This document shows, piece by piece, positions 6,972-14,837 of a stretch of DNA of 64,000 nucleotides (the first letter of the stretch is position 1; every line of letters starts with the position of its first letter). The DNA comes from DASVBE01 sp963770375 (GTDB lineage Bacteria > Actinomycetota > Actinomycetes > Streptosporangiales > Streptosporangiaceae), in NCBI GenBank assembly GCA_963770375.1, contig CAVYPM010000005.1, forward strand, positions 1-64,000. Reading direction: 5' to 3'. Position numbers and translations under genes: made by a program. The notes under the pieces were generated by a model. The model searched no databases and had not been told where the DNA came from. It was given only the letters and a program-made list of their open reading frames with translations.

Positions 6972-7896
6972 GGTGATCCCTTCCCACGCACAGAACGGCA
7001 CAACGCTGAACGTCGATGGCCTTTCCGAGGGCACGCCCCGATCGCGGCCACGCACCCCCATGCGGCAGCCTCCACCGGACCGACGCCGGCGTCATCCCCA
7101 TTCCACGGCCCGGCGGCACAACAGCCTCCCCGACTCCCGTCGGAGACATCGCACTCACCTGCCGCTGATCGAGCGTCGGCCAGACATGGGGCCGCACGTT
7201 GAGCAAGGGGTTAGAGCCACGCTCTAGGACAGGCCTGCTTCCGGTGTGGCTTCGCCGTCCGGCGCAGTCGTCCCGCACTGCATCGGCGACGCCACGCCAG
7301 GGGTCCATCTCACGAACGGCACCGCTCTTGTCAGGGCATGGGGGTCTGTAATACGTATTACAGACCCCCATGCACCAGGCCGATCGGGCCCTATTAGGGC
7401 TTCGGCGCGCGTCCTCTAGGCACAATCGCGGCCCAGCACCAGGTGAGGCTCCCGTACTGCTCACCGTGGCGCTCCCCCACCCTCGACCGTATGCCCTCGA
7501 ATCGGCTGGCGTCCTCGGCGATTGCAGGACCAGCGGCGCCGAGCAGCGGAGCACGCCATCACCCGAGATCCCAGACATGGGCGATGATCCGGGTCGCATG
7601 AGCTACCGGTGACGGCACGGCACCTCATTCACGCCCGCCGGCCAGCCGCACCCACCCGTCCAAGCCCAACGCCGCCCGGCTTCTCGATACCAGCGAGCCT
7701 AAATCGCGCTGACCAGGCCGTTCACGCCGCCAACACCCCTGCCCGCCCGGGCAGCAGGACACACATCTCCCCCGCAGCAGGAACCAGAATCTGGCGGACG
7801 GATCAAGATCCCCACAAACCCCCACAACCGGAGACCCGCCAGGCCAACCTGAAAGCCGTCACCGGCTGCGCATTCGCGCAGGTCAGCCTTGTTTAC
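6972..7896. other. gene-free island arm next to the tRNA
   Basis: I see no convincing gene on either strand; open frames here lack family sequence and ribosome binding sites. The stretch contains a small inverted repeat (TAGAGC at 7212-7217 and GCTCTA at 7221-7226) and a striking 38-bp palindrome at 7336-7373. An integrase gene would be expected here, adjacent to the tRNA, but is absent. Confidence 0.6.
7336..7373. repeat. perfect 38-bp palindrome with AT-rich centre
   Basis: The left half ends GGGGGTCTGTAATAC and the right half starts GTATTACAGACCCCC; symmetry is perfect out to GCATG...CATGC with no loop, centred between 7354 and 7355. The AT-rich core TAATACGTATTA is exceptional in this GC-rich sequence. 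The form suits an operator for a TetR-like dimer or a recombination or replication site. No T tract follows, so it is not a classical terminator. Confidence 0.85.
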
Positions 7897-7941
7897 TGGC
7901 TCTGGGGGCGAGACTCGAACTCGCAACCTGCCGGTTAACAG
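7896..7941 (-). repeat. attachment-site-like repeat inside the intact tRNA-Asn
   Basis: Identical over 46 bp to 1230-1275. It covers the tRNA from the anticodon loop to one base past the CCA end, so insertion keeps the tRNA functional. Proximal boundary of the putative island. Confidence 0.85.
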
Positions 7942-7972
7942 CCGGACGCTCTGCCGATTGAGCTACCCCAGA
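7897..7972 (-). tRNA. tRNA-Asn(GTT)
   Basis: 76 nt. Acceptor stem TCTGGGG pairs with CCCCAGA, followed by discriminator G and an encoded CCA. D arm contains TAGCTCAATCGGCAGAGC, anticodon loop CTGTTAA carries GTT, T loop is TTCGAGT. The bottom anticodon-stem pair (27-43) is a T/C mismatch by my alignment. Its 3' half is duplicated at 1230-1275. Confidence 0.95.
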
Positions 7973-8164
7973 TCGTGTTCAGCGGCAGGGACAAGGGTAG
8001 CGCACGGGCCGGGTTACTCGTACCGGACCCGGGACACACTCTGGCAACGCTGACCACCCGGCATAACCCGCTGTTCGGTGGGCATTTACCCGGGCAGGCG
8101 CAGACGCCTTCACGGTGCGCCCGTCAGGCCGCAGGCCTGCGCCGGCTATCCGGAAGAGGTTCAG

Positions 8165-8725
8165 ATGCGGTACAAGTTCACGTTTATCGCCGGTTTCGCG
8201 GTGGGCTTCGTCGCCGGGGCCCGGGCCGGCCGGGAGCGCTACGAGCAGCTCGTGAAGCTCGCCGCCACTGCGGCGGACAACCCGGCGGCGCAGCAGGCTG
8301 CCGCCGCGGTGCAGGCCAAGGCCACGGACGCGGCCCGGATGGCCAGGGAGAAGGTCTCCGGCCAGCTGCAGGGGCTGAGCAGCGCCAAGAGCAAGGTCCC
8401 TGGCCTGCGGCACAAGGACCCCGACGCGGCGGCCAACGGCCACCGGTCGCCGGCACCCCGGACTGAGCGGCCCGCACGCACAGAGCACGCACAGGGCACG
8501 CACAGGCCGGGGCAGGGCCTGCCCTGGCACCGCCCTGGCCTAGCCCCGTCCGGCCGGGCTAGCCCAGGTACTCCTTCAGCATCTGGGCGCGGCTGGGGTG
8601 GCGGAGCTTGGCCAGCGTCTTGGATTCGATCTGGCGGATCCGCTCCCTGGTCACGCCGAACTCCTGGCCCACCTCCTCCAGCGTGCGCGGGTGCCCGTCG
8701 GTCAGGCCGAAGCGCAGATGGATGA
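8165..8725 (+). CDS. YtxH-like membrane-anchored protein
   Basis: ATG 8165 follows GGAAGAGG. The N-terminal segment YKFTFIAGFAVGFVAGARAGRE is a short membrane anchor ending in the AGRERYEQL signature typical of actinobacterial YtxH-like stress or envelope proteins; residues 35-75 are Ala-rich helix (AADNPAAQQAAAAVQAKA). The sequence looks natural only to about residue 97 (ANGHRSPAP). Beyond that it is Pro/Arg/Gly-rich and runs 167 bp into the 3' end of rpoD on the other strand. One frame over, a TGA occurs at 8464-8466, so an indel near 8450 may have extended the gene artificially. Confidence 0.65.
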   Translation: MRYKFTFIAGFAVGFVAGARAGRERYEQLVKLAATAADNPAAQQAAAAVQAKATDAARMAREKVSGQLQGLSSAKSKVPGLRHKDPDAAANGHRSPAPRTERPARTEHAQGTHRPGQGLPWHRPGLAPSGRASPGTPSASGRGWGGGAWPASWIRSGGSAPWSRRTPGPPPPACAGARRSGRSADG

Positions 8726-9716
8726 TCCGCTGCTCCCGGACCGACAGGCTGTCGAGCACGCAGTCCAGCTGCTCCTGCAGCATGACGAACGCCGCGGCCT
8801 CGATCGGCACCACGGCGTCCGCATCCTCGATGAAGTCCCCCAGATCGGAGTCTTCCTCGCCGATCGGCGACTGGAGCGAGACCGGCTCCTGGGCGATCCG
8901 CTGGATCTCCGCGACCCGCTCCACCGGCAGGCCCATCTCCGCCGCGATCTCCTCCGGGGCCGCTTCCCGGCCGAGGTCCTGGTGCAGCTGCCGCTGGATC
9001 CGGGCCATCTTGTTGATCGTCTCGACCATGTGCACCGGGATCCTGATCGTCCGGGCCTGGTCGGCGATCGCGCGGGTGATGGCCTGGCGGATCCACCAGG
9101 TGGCGTAGGTGGAGAACTTGTAGCCCTTGGTGTAGTCGAACTTCTCCACCGCGCGGATCAGGCCCAGGTTGCCCTCCTGGATCAGGTCCAGGAAGACCAG
9201 CCCGCGGCCGATGTAGCGCTTCGCGATGGACACCACCAGGCGCAGGTTGGCCTCGATCAGCCGCTGCTTGGCGTGCATCCCGTCGGCCGCGATCTGGGTC
9301 AGCTCGGCGCGCTCGCAGCGCGGCCCGCGGGCCGCCGCGCCGTCCGGCCAGGCCCGCAGGGTCTCCTCGGCGAACAGCCCGGCCTCGATGGACTTGGCCA
9401 GCTCGACCTCGTCCTGCGCGGTCAGCAGCGGGACCCGGCCGATCTCCCGCAGGTAGATCCGGACCAGGTCGCCGGTGGCGGCCCGGCGGGCTATCTCGGC
9501 CCGGCCGTCCCTGCGGTCTTCCGCCTCGTCGGCGACGTCCAGCACCTCGACACCCTCGTCCGCGAGCAGCTGGACGACGCCGTCCACCGCGTCAGCGGGA
9601 AGATCACTGCCTTCCAGCGCGGCGGTGAGGTCCGTCATCGCGACGGCTCCGGCCTCTCTCGCTCGCGTCACCAGATCCGATACCCGGTCAGCTTGGGGCA
9701 GGACCGTAAGGCTCAT
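8559..9716 (-). CDS. rpoD: RNA polymerase primary sigma factor (HrdB/SigA type)
   Basis: 385 aa. Region 1.2 is at about 78-113 (GDLVRIYLREIGRVPLLTAQ). Region 2 is at about 150-220 with IEANLRLVVSIAKRYIGRG, FLDLIQEGNLGLIRAVEKFD and KFSTYATWWIRQAI. Region 3 follows, with REAAPEEIAAEMGLP and the DLGDFIEDADAVVP acidic loop. Region 4 at about 318-382 has RTLEEVGQEFGVTRERIRQI. Complete regions 2-4 and the extended region 3 mark the essential group 1 (or a close group 2) factor. It sits 136 bp downstream of dnaG on the same strand, the common actinobacterial dnaG-rpoD order. The start gives MSLTVLPQADRVSDLVTRAR; no strong ribosome binding site is visible. The 3' end overlaps the extended YtxH frame. 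Confidence 0.95.
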   Translation of the reverse strand: MSLTVLPQADRVSDLVTRAREAGAVAMTDLTAALEGSDLPADAVDGVVQLLADEGVEVLDVADEAEDRRDGRAEIARRAATGDLVRIYLREIGRVPLLTAQDEVELAKSIEAGLFAEETLRAWPDGAAARGPRCERAELTQIAADGMHAKQRLIEANLRLVVSIAKRYIGRGLVFLDLIQEGNLGLIRAVEKFDYTKGYKFSTYATWWIRQAITRAIADQARTIRIPVHMVETINKMARIQRQLHQDLGREAAPEEIAAEMGLPVERVAEIQRIAQEPVSLQSPIGEEDSDLGDFIEDADAVVPIEAAAFVMLQEQLDCVLDSLSVREQRIIHLRFGLTDGHPRTLEEVGQEFGVTRERIRQIESKTLAKLRHPSRAQMLKEYLG

Positions 9717-9852
9717 GCAGACCAGTGTGCGCCAGGAACTCTCCGTAGCGGGGGGCTAATATTGTCACCTTGCCGATAGTGCGGTGACCAGCGGCGATGA
9801 CGATAATGGCTGGTCCTGCGGGACGGCAGGGCCGGGCTGAGCGGGGGACGGC

Positions 9853-11769
9853 TCAGATGGAGTCGGAGACCTGCTCGGACAGCGCCCGGTGACGGCCCTC
9901 CAGCGCGATCAGGTCACCGAACGTCCGGTTGTACTTCTCCGGCTCGGCGACCGGGCTGGTGCGCTCCAGCCGGGCCTTGATCGCCGTGATCTCCCTGCTC
10001 ACCGCCAGGTCCTCGACCCGGGCCAGGATCGCGTGGACGTACCTGGCGTCCGGCTCGCCGTCCCCGCGCGGGGCGCGGACCTGCTGCAGCGCCAGCTGGG
10101 TGAGGAAATCCCTGATCCGGTCGTCCGGCGCGGCCGCGCGCAGTTTCTCCGTCCAGTGCTGGCCGCTGTCCGCCGCCCCGGTGCCGCCGCAGCCCTCGAT
10201 CAGCTCGAACACCGCCCGGTGCACCGGCACCGTGAACGAGCCGGCGCCGAGCGCGTCGAACACCGGGCCGCACAGCGCCGGGCGCTGCACCGCGAAGATC
10301 AGCGCCTCCCGCTCCAGGTGCGTGACCAGGTCGGCGGGGTCGTACCGGTCGCCGTCCGCGCCGGGCCGCGGGGCCGGCGCGGGCCGCGGCGGCCCGCCCG
10401 GGCCGCGGCGGGCGGCCTGCGCGCCGCGCGGCGCGGGCACCGTCCGGGCGCTCACGCCGACCCGGCTCAGCACGAAAGCCTCGTCCATCATGCCCAGCCA
10501 GCGGTCCAGCTTGACCGCGTACATCTGGCGCAGGCCCTCGTCCTTGATCCGGCGGATGATCGGCGCGGCCTCGTCCAGCGCGGCCAGGCGGCCCTCCGCG
10601 GACTCCAGGTCGTGCGCGAACACCGCGCTGCGGATGGCGAACTCGAACAGCGGGACACGCTGCGCGATGAGCTCCCTGACCGCCCCCTCGCCCTGGGCCA
10701 GCCGCAGATCGCAGGGGTCCAGGCCGTCCGGCTGCACGGCCACGAAGGTCTGCGTGACGAACCGCTCCTCCATCGAGAACGCGCGCAGCGCGGCCCGCTG
10801 CCCGGCCGCGTCGCCGTCGAACGTGAAGATCACCTCGCCGCGCAGCTGCCGGTCGTCCATGAGCAGGCGGCGCAGCACGCCGATGTGCCCGTCGCCGAAC
10901 GAGGTGCCCGAGGTGGCCACGGCGGTGGGCACGCCGGACAGGTGGCAGGCCATCACGTCGGTGTAGCCCTCGACGATGACCGCCTGCCGCCGCTTGGCGA
11001 TCTCCCGCTTGGCCAGGTCCGCGCCGTACAGCACGGAGCTCTTCTTGAACAGCGGGGTCTCCGGCGTGTTCAGGTACTTGGGGCCGTTGTCGGCGGCGTC
11101 GAGCTTGCGCGCGCCGAACGCGATCACGTCCCCGTTCAGGTCGCGGATCGGCCAGATCAGGCGATTGTGGAACCGGTCGATGGGCCCGCGGCGGCCCTCT
11201 TTGGCCAGCCCGCCGGTCAGCAGCTCGGCCTCGGTGAACCCGCGGCCGCGCAGGTGCCGGGTCAGGTCGTCCCATTCGGCCGGCGCGTAGCCGACCCCGA
11301 ACTTCTCCGCGTCGTCCAGGGTGAACCCGCGCTCGCTGAGAAAGGCCCGCCCGGCCACGGCATCCGCGCCAGATAGCCGTACTCCGTAAAACTCGGCGGC
11401 GGCACGATGCGCCTCCAGCATGCGACGGCGCTGGGTCTGCTCCTGGCCGGGAACCCGCCCGCCCTGCTCGTAACGCAGCTCGAGACCGGCGCGCGCGGCC
11501 AGCCGCTCGACGGCCTCCGCGAAGTTCAGGCTGTCGATCTTCTGCACGAACTTGATGACGTCGCCGCCCTCGGAGCAGGAGAAGCAGTACCACAGCCCGC
11601 GGGCCGGGGTCACGTTGAACGACGGGGTCTTCTCGTCGTGGAACGGGCACAGCCCCTTCAGCGAGCCGCCGCCGGCGCCGCGGAGCTGGAGGTACTCCCC
11701 CACCACCTCGTCGATGGCGGACCGCTCGCGAACGAGCTGGATGTCCTCGTCGCGGATCCGCCCTGCCAC
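9853..11769 (-). CDS. dnaG: DNA primase
   Basis: 638 aa, normal actinobacterial length. The CHC2 zinc ribbon uses C41, H44, C62 and C65 (CPFHDEKTPSF ... WYCFSCSEGGD). The catalytic core carries FHNRLIWPIRDLNGDVIAFG, the Toprim domain has VIVEGYTDVMACH and later FTFDGDAAGQRA with the metal-binding acids, and the C-terminal helicase-interacting domain starts after an Ala/Pro-rich linker (residues about 430-460). It synthesises RNA primers at the replication fork with DnaB. Start MAGRIRDEDIQLVRERSAID is the family N-terminus. It lies upstream of rpoD on the same strand. Confidence 0.96.
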   Translation of the reverse strand: MAGRIRDEDIQLVRERSAIDEVVGEYLQLRGAGGGSLKGLCPFHDEKTPSFNVTPARGLWYCFSCSEGGDVIKFVQKIDSLNFAEAVERLAARAGLELRYEQGGRVPGQEQTQRRRMLEAHRAAAEFYGVRLSGADAVAGRAFLSERGFTLDDAEKFGVGYAPAEWDDLTRHLRGRGFTEAELLTGGLAKEGRRGPIDRFHNRLIWPIRDLNGDVIAFGARKLDAADNGPKYLNTPETPLFKKSSVLYGADLAKREIAKRRQAVIVEGYTDVMACHLSGVPTAVATSGTSFGDGHIGVLRRLLMDDRQLRGEVIFTFDGDAAGQRAALRAFSMEERFVTQTFVAVQPDGLDPCDLRLAQGEGAVRELIAQRVPLFEFAIRSAVFAHDLESAEGRLAALDEAAPIIRRIKDEGLRQMYAVKLDRWLGMMDEAFVLSRVGVSARTVPAPRGAQAARRGPGGPPRPAPAPRPGADGDRYDPADLVTHLEREALIFAVQRPALCGPVFDALGAGSFTVPVHRAVFELIEGCGGTGAADSGQHWTEKLRAAAPDDRIRDFLTQLALQQVRAPRGDGEPDARYVHAILARVEDLAVSREITAIKARLERTSPVAEPEKYNRTFGDLIALEGRHRALSEQVSDSI

Positions 11770-11897
11770 CTACGCCCTCCGCGGTTTGCCTGCTGCTGCT
11801 GGCGCGAGTTTAGTCCCCGGTGCCGTCACTGCGCGGGCCCTACGCGCGGGCCGAGCTCGCGGGCCGAGCTCGCCGGCCCGGCTGATACGGTCACGGC

Positions 11898-12617
11898 GTG
11901 CGCCGCCTGCTCGTTCTCTGGGACATCGACTACACCCTGGTCAACGCCCGCGGTGTGGGCAGCGAGCTGTACACGAAGGTCTTCACCGGGCTGTACGGCC
12001 GCCCGCTGCCGCAGCCCGGCAGCATGGCCGGGCGGACCGACCGGGCCATCGCCAGGGAGGTGCTGGCGCTGGCCGGGCTGGACGGGCACGACGGGATGGA
12101 CGGCCTGGACCAGCAGCTGCTGGTGTTCCAGGCCGCGCTGAACGACACCGCCCCGGCGTTCGCGGCGCGGGCCCGGCAGGTCGTCACCGCGCTGCCCGGG
12201 GCGAGCGCAGCGCTGGCCGGCCTGGCCGCGCTGGCGCCGGGCCAGGGACCGGTGCAGTCGCTGCTGACCGGCAACATCCGGCCGATGGCCGAGATCAAGC
12301 TGGCCGCCGCGGGCCTGACCCGCCACCTCGACCTGGAGGTCGGGTCCTACGGGGACCTGCACGAGATCCGCGCCGAGCTGGTCGCCCCGGCCCGGGCGGC
12401 GGCGGCCGCGGCTTACGGCCAGGACTTCGGCGGGACCGCCACCGTGCTGATCGGCGACACGCCGCTGGACGTGGCCGCGGCGCTGGCCACCGGGGCCCGC
12501 GCGGTCGGCGTGGCCACCGGCCACTTCAGCGCGGCCGACCTGGCGGCGGCCGGCGCGCACGCGGTGCTGCCCGACCTCACCGGCACGGCCGCGGTGGTGT
12601 CCGCGATCCTCGGCTAG
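11898..12617 (+). CDS. HAD-superfamily hydrolase, phosphoglycolate-phosphatase-like
   Basis: 239 aa. Motif I is D9-I-D11-Y-T, motif II the TGN near residue 134, motif III the lysine in MAEIKLAAAGL, and motif IV GDTPLDVAAALATGARAVGV (residues about 191-210). The helical C1 cap (residues about 17-90) places it with PGPase/beta-phosphoglucomutase-like phosphatases; the substrate is not determined. Cytoplasmic. GTG start about 130 bp from the divergent dnaG; its 3' end overlaps the convergent pentapeptide gene by 4 bp. Confidence 0.88.
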   Translation: MRRLLVLWDIDYTLVNARGVGSELYTKVFTGLYGRPLPQPGSMAGRTDRAIAREVLALAGLDGHDGMDGLDQQLLVFQAALNDTAPAFAARARQVVTALPGASAALAGLAALAPGQGPVQSLLTGNIRPMAEIKLAAAGLTRHLDLEVGSYGDLHEIRAELVAPARAAAAAAYGQDFGGTATVLIGDTPLDVAAALATGARAVGVATGHFSAADLAAAGAHAVLPDLTGTAAVVSAILG

Positions 12618-13312
12618 CCGGTCCAGCCCGCGGCCTGCGCGTCGGAGTGCAGGAACAGGGCGCCGGTGAGGTCGGCGCCGGCCAGGGTGGCCCGGGTCAG
12701 GGTGGCGCCGACCAGGTAGGCGCCGGCCAGCCGGGCGCCGGTGAGGTCCGCCGCGGTCAGGTCCGCGCCCGCCAGGTCCGCGCCGGTCAGGTCGGCGAGG
12801 GCCAGGTCGGCACCGGTCAGGTCGGCACCGCCGAGCGCGGCACCGTGCAGGTCCGCGGCCCGGAAGCGGGCCCGGGCCAGCCGGGCCCCGGCCAGGTCCG
12901 CGCCGGGCAGCCGGAGCCGGGCCAGGTCGGCGCCGGTCAGGTCGATGGGCTCCCGGTCGCGGTCGCTGGCCCGGCGGCCGATGACGGTGAGCGCGGCCTG
13001 CACGTCGGGCTGGGCCGGGTGGGAGTGCTCGCGGACGAAGGCGGCCAGCACGCTCATCACGACCGGATGGTCGTCGGCGGAGCGGGTGACGGCGCGTTCC
13101 AGGGCGTAGATCGCCCCGACGCGGACCTCGGGCTGGCGGGCGCCGAGCAGCGCCAGCGCCTCGGGACGGGACGGGCGGGCGGGATGGCCGGGACGGTCCT
13201 GGCGGCCGCGGCGGGCGGCGGCCGCCCAGCCGAGCGCGGCCGCGGCGGGCAGGCTGGCCCCCAGCATGAGCAGCCAGGGCCAGCGGGCCGTCGGGCGGGC
13301 CGGGGCGCGCAT
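12614..13312 (-). CDS. membrane-anchored pentapeptide-repeat protein
   Basis: 232 aa from ATG 13312. An N-terminal transmembrane helix (WPWLLMLGASLPAAAALGW) is followed by a segment resembling the low-complexity 'RxGAIYALERxAxxS' region common in such proteins (VRVGAIYALERAVTRSADDH, residues about 70-90). A C-terminal right-handed beta-helix of about 20 A(D/N)LxG pentapeptides follows (GADLTGADLALADLTGADLA). It probably acts at the cytoplasmic face of the membrane; the role is unknown. It lies 15 bp downstream of the 37-aa membrane protein, likely one operon. The frame is open further upstream to 13504, where it only overlaps that small gene. Confidence 0.82.
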   Translation of the reverse strand: MRAPARPTARWPWLLMLGASLPAAAALGWAAAARRGRQDRPGHPARPSRPEALALLGARQPEVRVGAIYALERAVTRSADDHPVVMSVLAAFVREHSHPAQPDVQAALTVIGRRASDRDREPIDLTGADLARLRLPGADLAGARLARARFRAADLHGAALGGADLTGADLALADLTGADLAGADLTAADLTGARLAGAYLVGATLTRATLAGADLTGALFLHSDAQAAGWTG

Positions 13313-13326
13313 GGCCGGCGGGCGGC

Positions 13327-13440
13327 CTAGGCCGCCAGCGCGCCCAGCAGGCCGACCAGCACGCCGGTCAGCGCCGAGGAAACGAGGAACAGCGCCCACT
13401 GGCGGTTGGTCAGCCCGCCGAGCCGGTACAGCATGGACAT
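13327..13440 (-). CDS. 37-aa single-span membrane protein
   Basis: ATG 13440 has an excellent ribosome binding site (AGGAGGG, five bases upstream). The protein reads MSMLYRLGGLTNRQW followed by a hydrophobic helix (ALFLVSSALTGVLVGLLGALAA) and stops at 13327-13329. It is short enough to be missed by standard gene finders. It directly precedes the pentapeptide-repeat gene, which also has one N-terminal membrane helix, so the two may interact in the membrane. I do not recognise a family. Confidence 0.75.
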   Translation of the reverse strand: MSMLYRLGGLTNRQWALFLVSSALTGVLVGLLGALAA

Positions 13441-13518
13441 GGGGCCCTCCTGGGGTCTGGTTCTGCTGCTTCCTGACCCTAGGAAGGACGCGCTTGCACG
13501 CCATCGGTCAAAAGACCT

Positions 13519-13567
13519 AAAAAGCCCGCCCGCCCGGCGTGGAGGGGGCCAGCCAGGCGGGCGGGGG
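13519..13567 (-). terminator. intrinsic terminator of the flavoprotein gene
   Basis: On the minus strand CCCGCCCGCC (from 13565 downward) pairs with GGCGGGCGGG (about 13534-13525) across a roughly 20-nt loop, followed by CTTTTTAG. The GC stem plus T run 13 bp after the stop codon at 13580 makes a good intrinsic terminator. Confidence 0.8.
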
Positions 13568-13579
13568 TCTTACCGGAGG

Positions 13580-14806
13580 CTACAGGTCGGTCAGCGGGAC
13601 GGACGGGTCGGCCAGGCGGCCGGTGTCCACCTGACGGCCGGACCTGATCAGCGCCTGGATGTCGTCATTAACGTCCCACACGTTGACGTTCATCCCGGCC
13701 ATCACCGCGCCGCCGGACAGCCAGAACGCGATGAACTCCAGGCCGTCCTTGTCGCCGCGGAACACGACCTCGTCGTAGGTCCCGGGCGCCGGGACCCCGG
13801 CCGCCTCCATGCCGAGGTCGTACTGGTCGCTGTAGTAGTACGGCACCAGATCGTAGGACACGTCCTGGCCGAGCATGGCCTTCGCCGCGACCGGGCCGCC
13901 GGCCAGCGCGTTGCCCCAGTGCTCGACCCGGATCCGGCGGCCGAGCAGCGAATTGAACGAGTTGGCCACGTCCCCGGCGGCGAAGACGTCCGGGTCCGAG
14001 GTGGTCATCTTCTCGTCGGTCAGGATGCCGTTGTCGACCTCCAGGCCCGCGTCCGCGGCCAGCTGCGTGTTCGGCACCGCGCCGATGCCGATCACCACCA
14101 GCTGCGCGGGCAGCTCCGCCCCCGAGCTGGTGATCACGCCGCTGACCTGGCCGCCCGCCCCGACCAGCTCGGACACGCCCTCGCCGAACCGGAACGTCAC
14201 GCCGTGGCTCTCGTGCAGCTTCGCGAACACCGCGCCGATCTCCGGGCCGACCGAGCGGTGCAGCGCGCCGGGGTCCGGCTCGACCACGGTGACCTCACAG
14301 CCGTACTTCCTGGCCGCGGCGGCGGTCTCCAGGCCGATCCAGCCGGCCCCGGCGATCACCACCCGGCCACCGCCCTTCAGCGCGTCGCGCAGCGCCAGGG
14401 AGTCGTCGATCGTGCGCAGGTACAGCACGCCGCCGAGATCGGCGCCGGGCACCGTGAGCCGTCGCGGTGAGGCACCGGTGGAAACCAGCAGCTTGGCGTA
14501 GCCCACAGAGCTGCCGTCGGACAGCCGGACCTGGTGCGCGGCCCGGTCGATGGCCTCGGCGGTAACCCCCAGCCGCAGGTCCACCTGGTGCTCGCCGTAC
14601 CAGCCCTCGTCGTGCACGAACACCGAGCCTTCCTCGGCGTCGCCGAGCAGCAGGCCCTTGGACAGCGGCGGGCGCTCGTAGGGCCGGTGCAGCTCGGTCC
14701 CGATCAGCGTGACCGGGCCGTCGAAGCCCTCTTCACGCAGGGTCTCGGCGGCCTTGGCCCCGGCCAGGCTGGCCCCAACGATCACGTATCCAGAATCGGC
14801 GGGCAT
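13580..14806 (-). CDS. FAD-dependent NAD(P)H:ferredoxin/rubredoxin reductase-like oxidoreductase
   Basis: 408 aa from ATG 14806 with an AGGAG box. The FAD-binding motif is YVIVGASLAGAKAAETLREEG (residues 6-26), a PYERPPLSKGLLLG segment follows, the NAD(P)-binding motif is VIAGAGWIGLETAAAARKYG near residue 150, and the second FAD motif is DVFAAGDVANSFNS. The C-terminal reductase domain (GLEFIAFWLSGGAVMAGMNVN) matches the BphA4/ThcD/CamA family that feeds electrons to ferredoxins for P450s or dioxygenases. No ferredoxin or oxygenase lies next to it, so its partner is unknown. It ends in a strong terminator. Confidence 0.92.
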   Translation of the reverse strand: MPADSGYVIVGASLAGAKAAETLREEGFDGPVTLIGTELHRPYERPPLSKGLLLGDAEEGSVFVHDEGWYGEHQVDLRLGVTAEAIDRAAHQVRLSDGSSVGYAKLLVSTGASPRRLTVPGADLGGVLYLRTIDDSLALRDALKGGGRVVIAGAGWIGLETAAAARKYGCEVTVVEPDPGALHRSVGPEIGAVFAKLHESHGVTFRFGEGVSELVGAGGQVSGVITSSGAELPAQLVVIGIGAVPNTQLAADAGLEVDNGILTDEKMTTSDPDVFAAGDVANSFNSLLGRRIRVEHWGNALAGGPVAAKAMLGQDVSYDLVPYYYSDQYDLGMEAAGVPAPGTYDEVVFRGDKDGLEFIAFWLSGGAVMAGMNVNVWDVNDDIQALIRSGRQVDTGRLADPSVPLTDL

Positions 14807-14837
14807 CAGGCGCTCCTTTTGGTCAACGATTTGGTTT

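Larger units (their letters stand above)
1276..7895. mobile_element. putative genomic island integrated at tRNA-Asn, integrase missing
   Basis: The DNA between the two 46-bp tRNA-derived repeats holds only accessory genes (EthD-like, HxlR, MazG-like, nonapeptide repeat, RidA/LysR, methyltransferase), has lower coding density than the flanks and contains at least three frameshifted genes. I found no integrase, excisionase, relaxase, Rep or transposase on either strand. It is therefore either a decayed element that lost its integrase, one passenger of a tandem array whose integrase lies left of this window, or an element mobilised in trans. The island call rests on the direct repeat and the gene content. 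Confidence 0.7.

Noticed and set aside
13327..13504. Upstream extension of the pentapeptide-repeat protein to 13504
   Set aside because: It runs out of frame over the 37-aa membrane gene, which has a much better ribosome binding site; the ATG at 13312 directly precedes the membrane helix.
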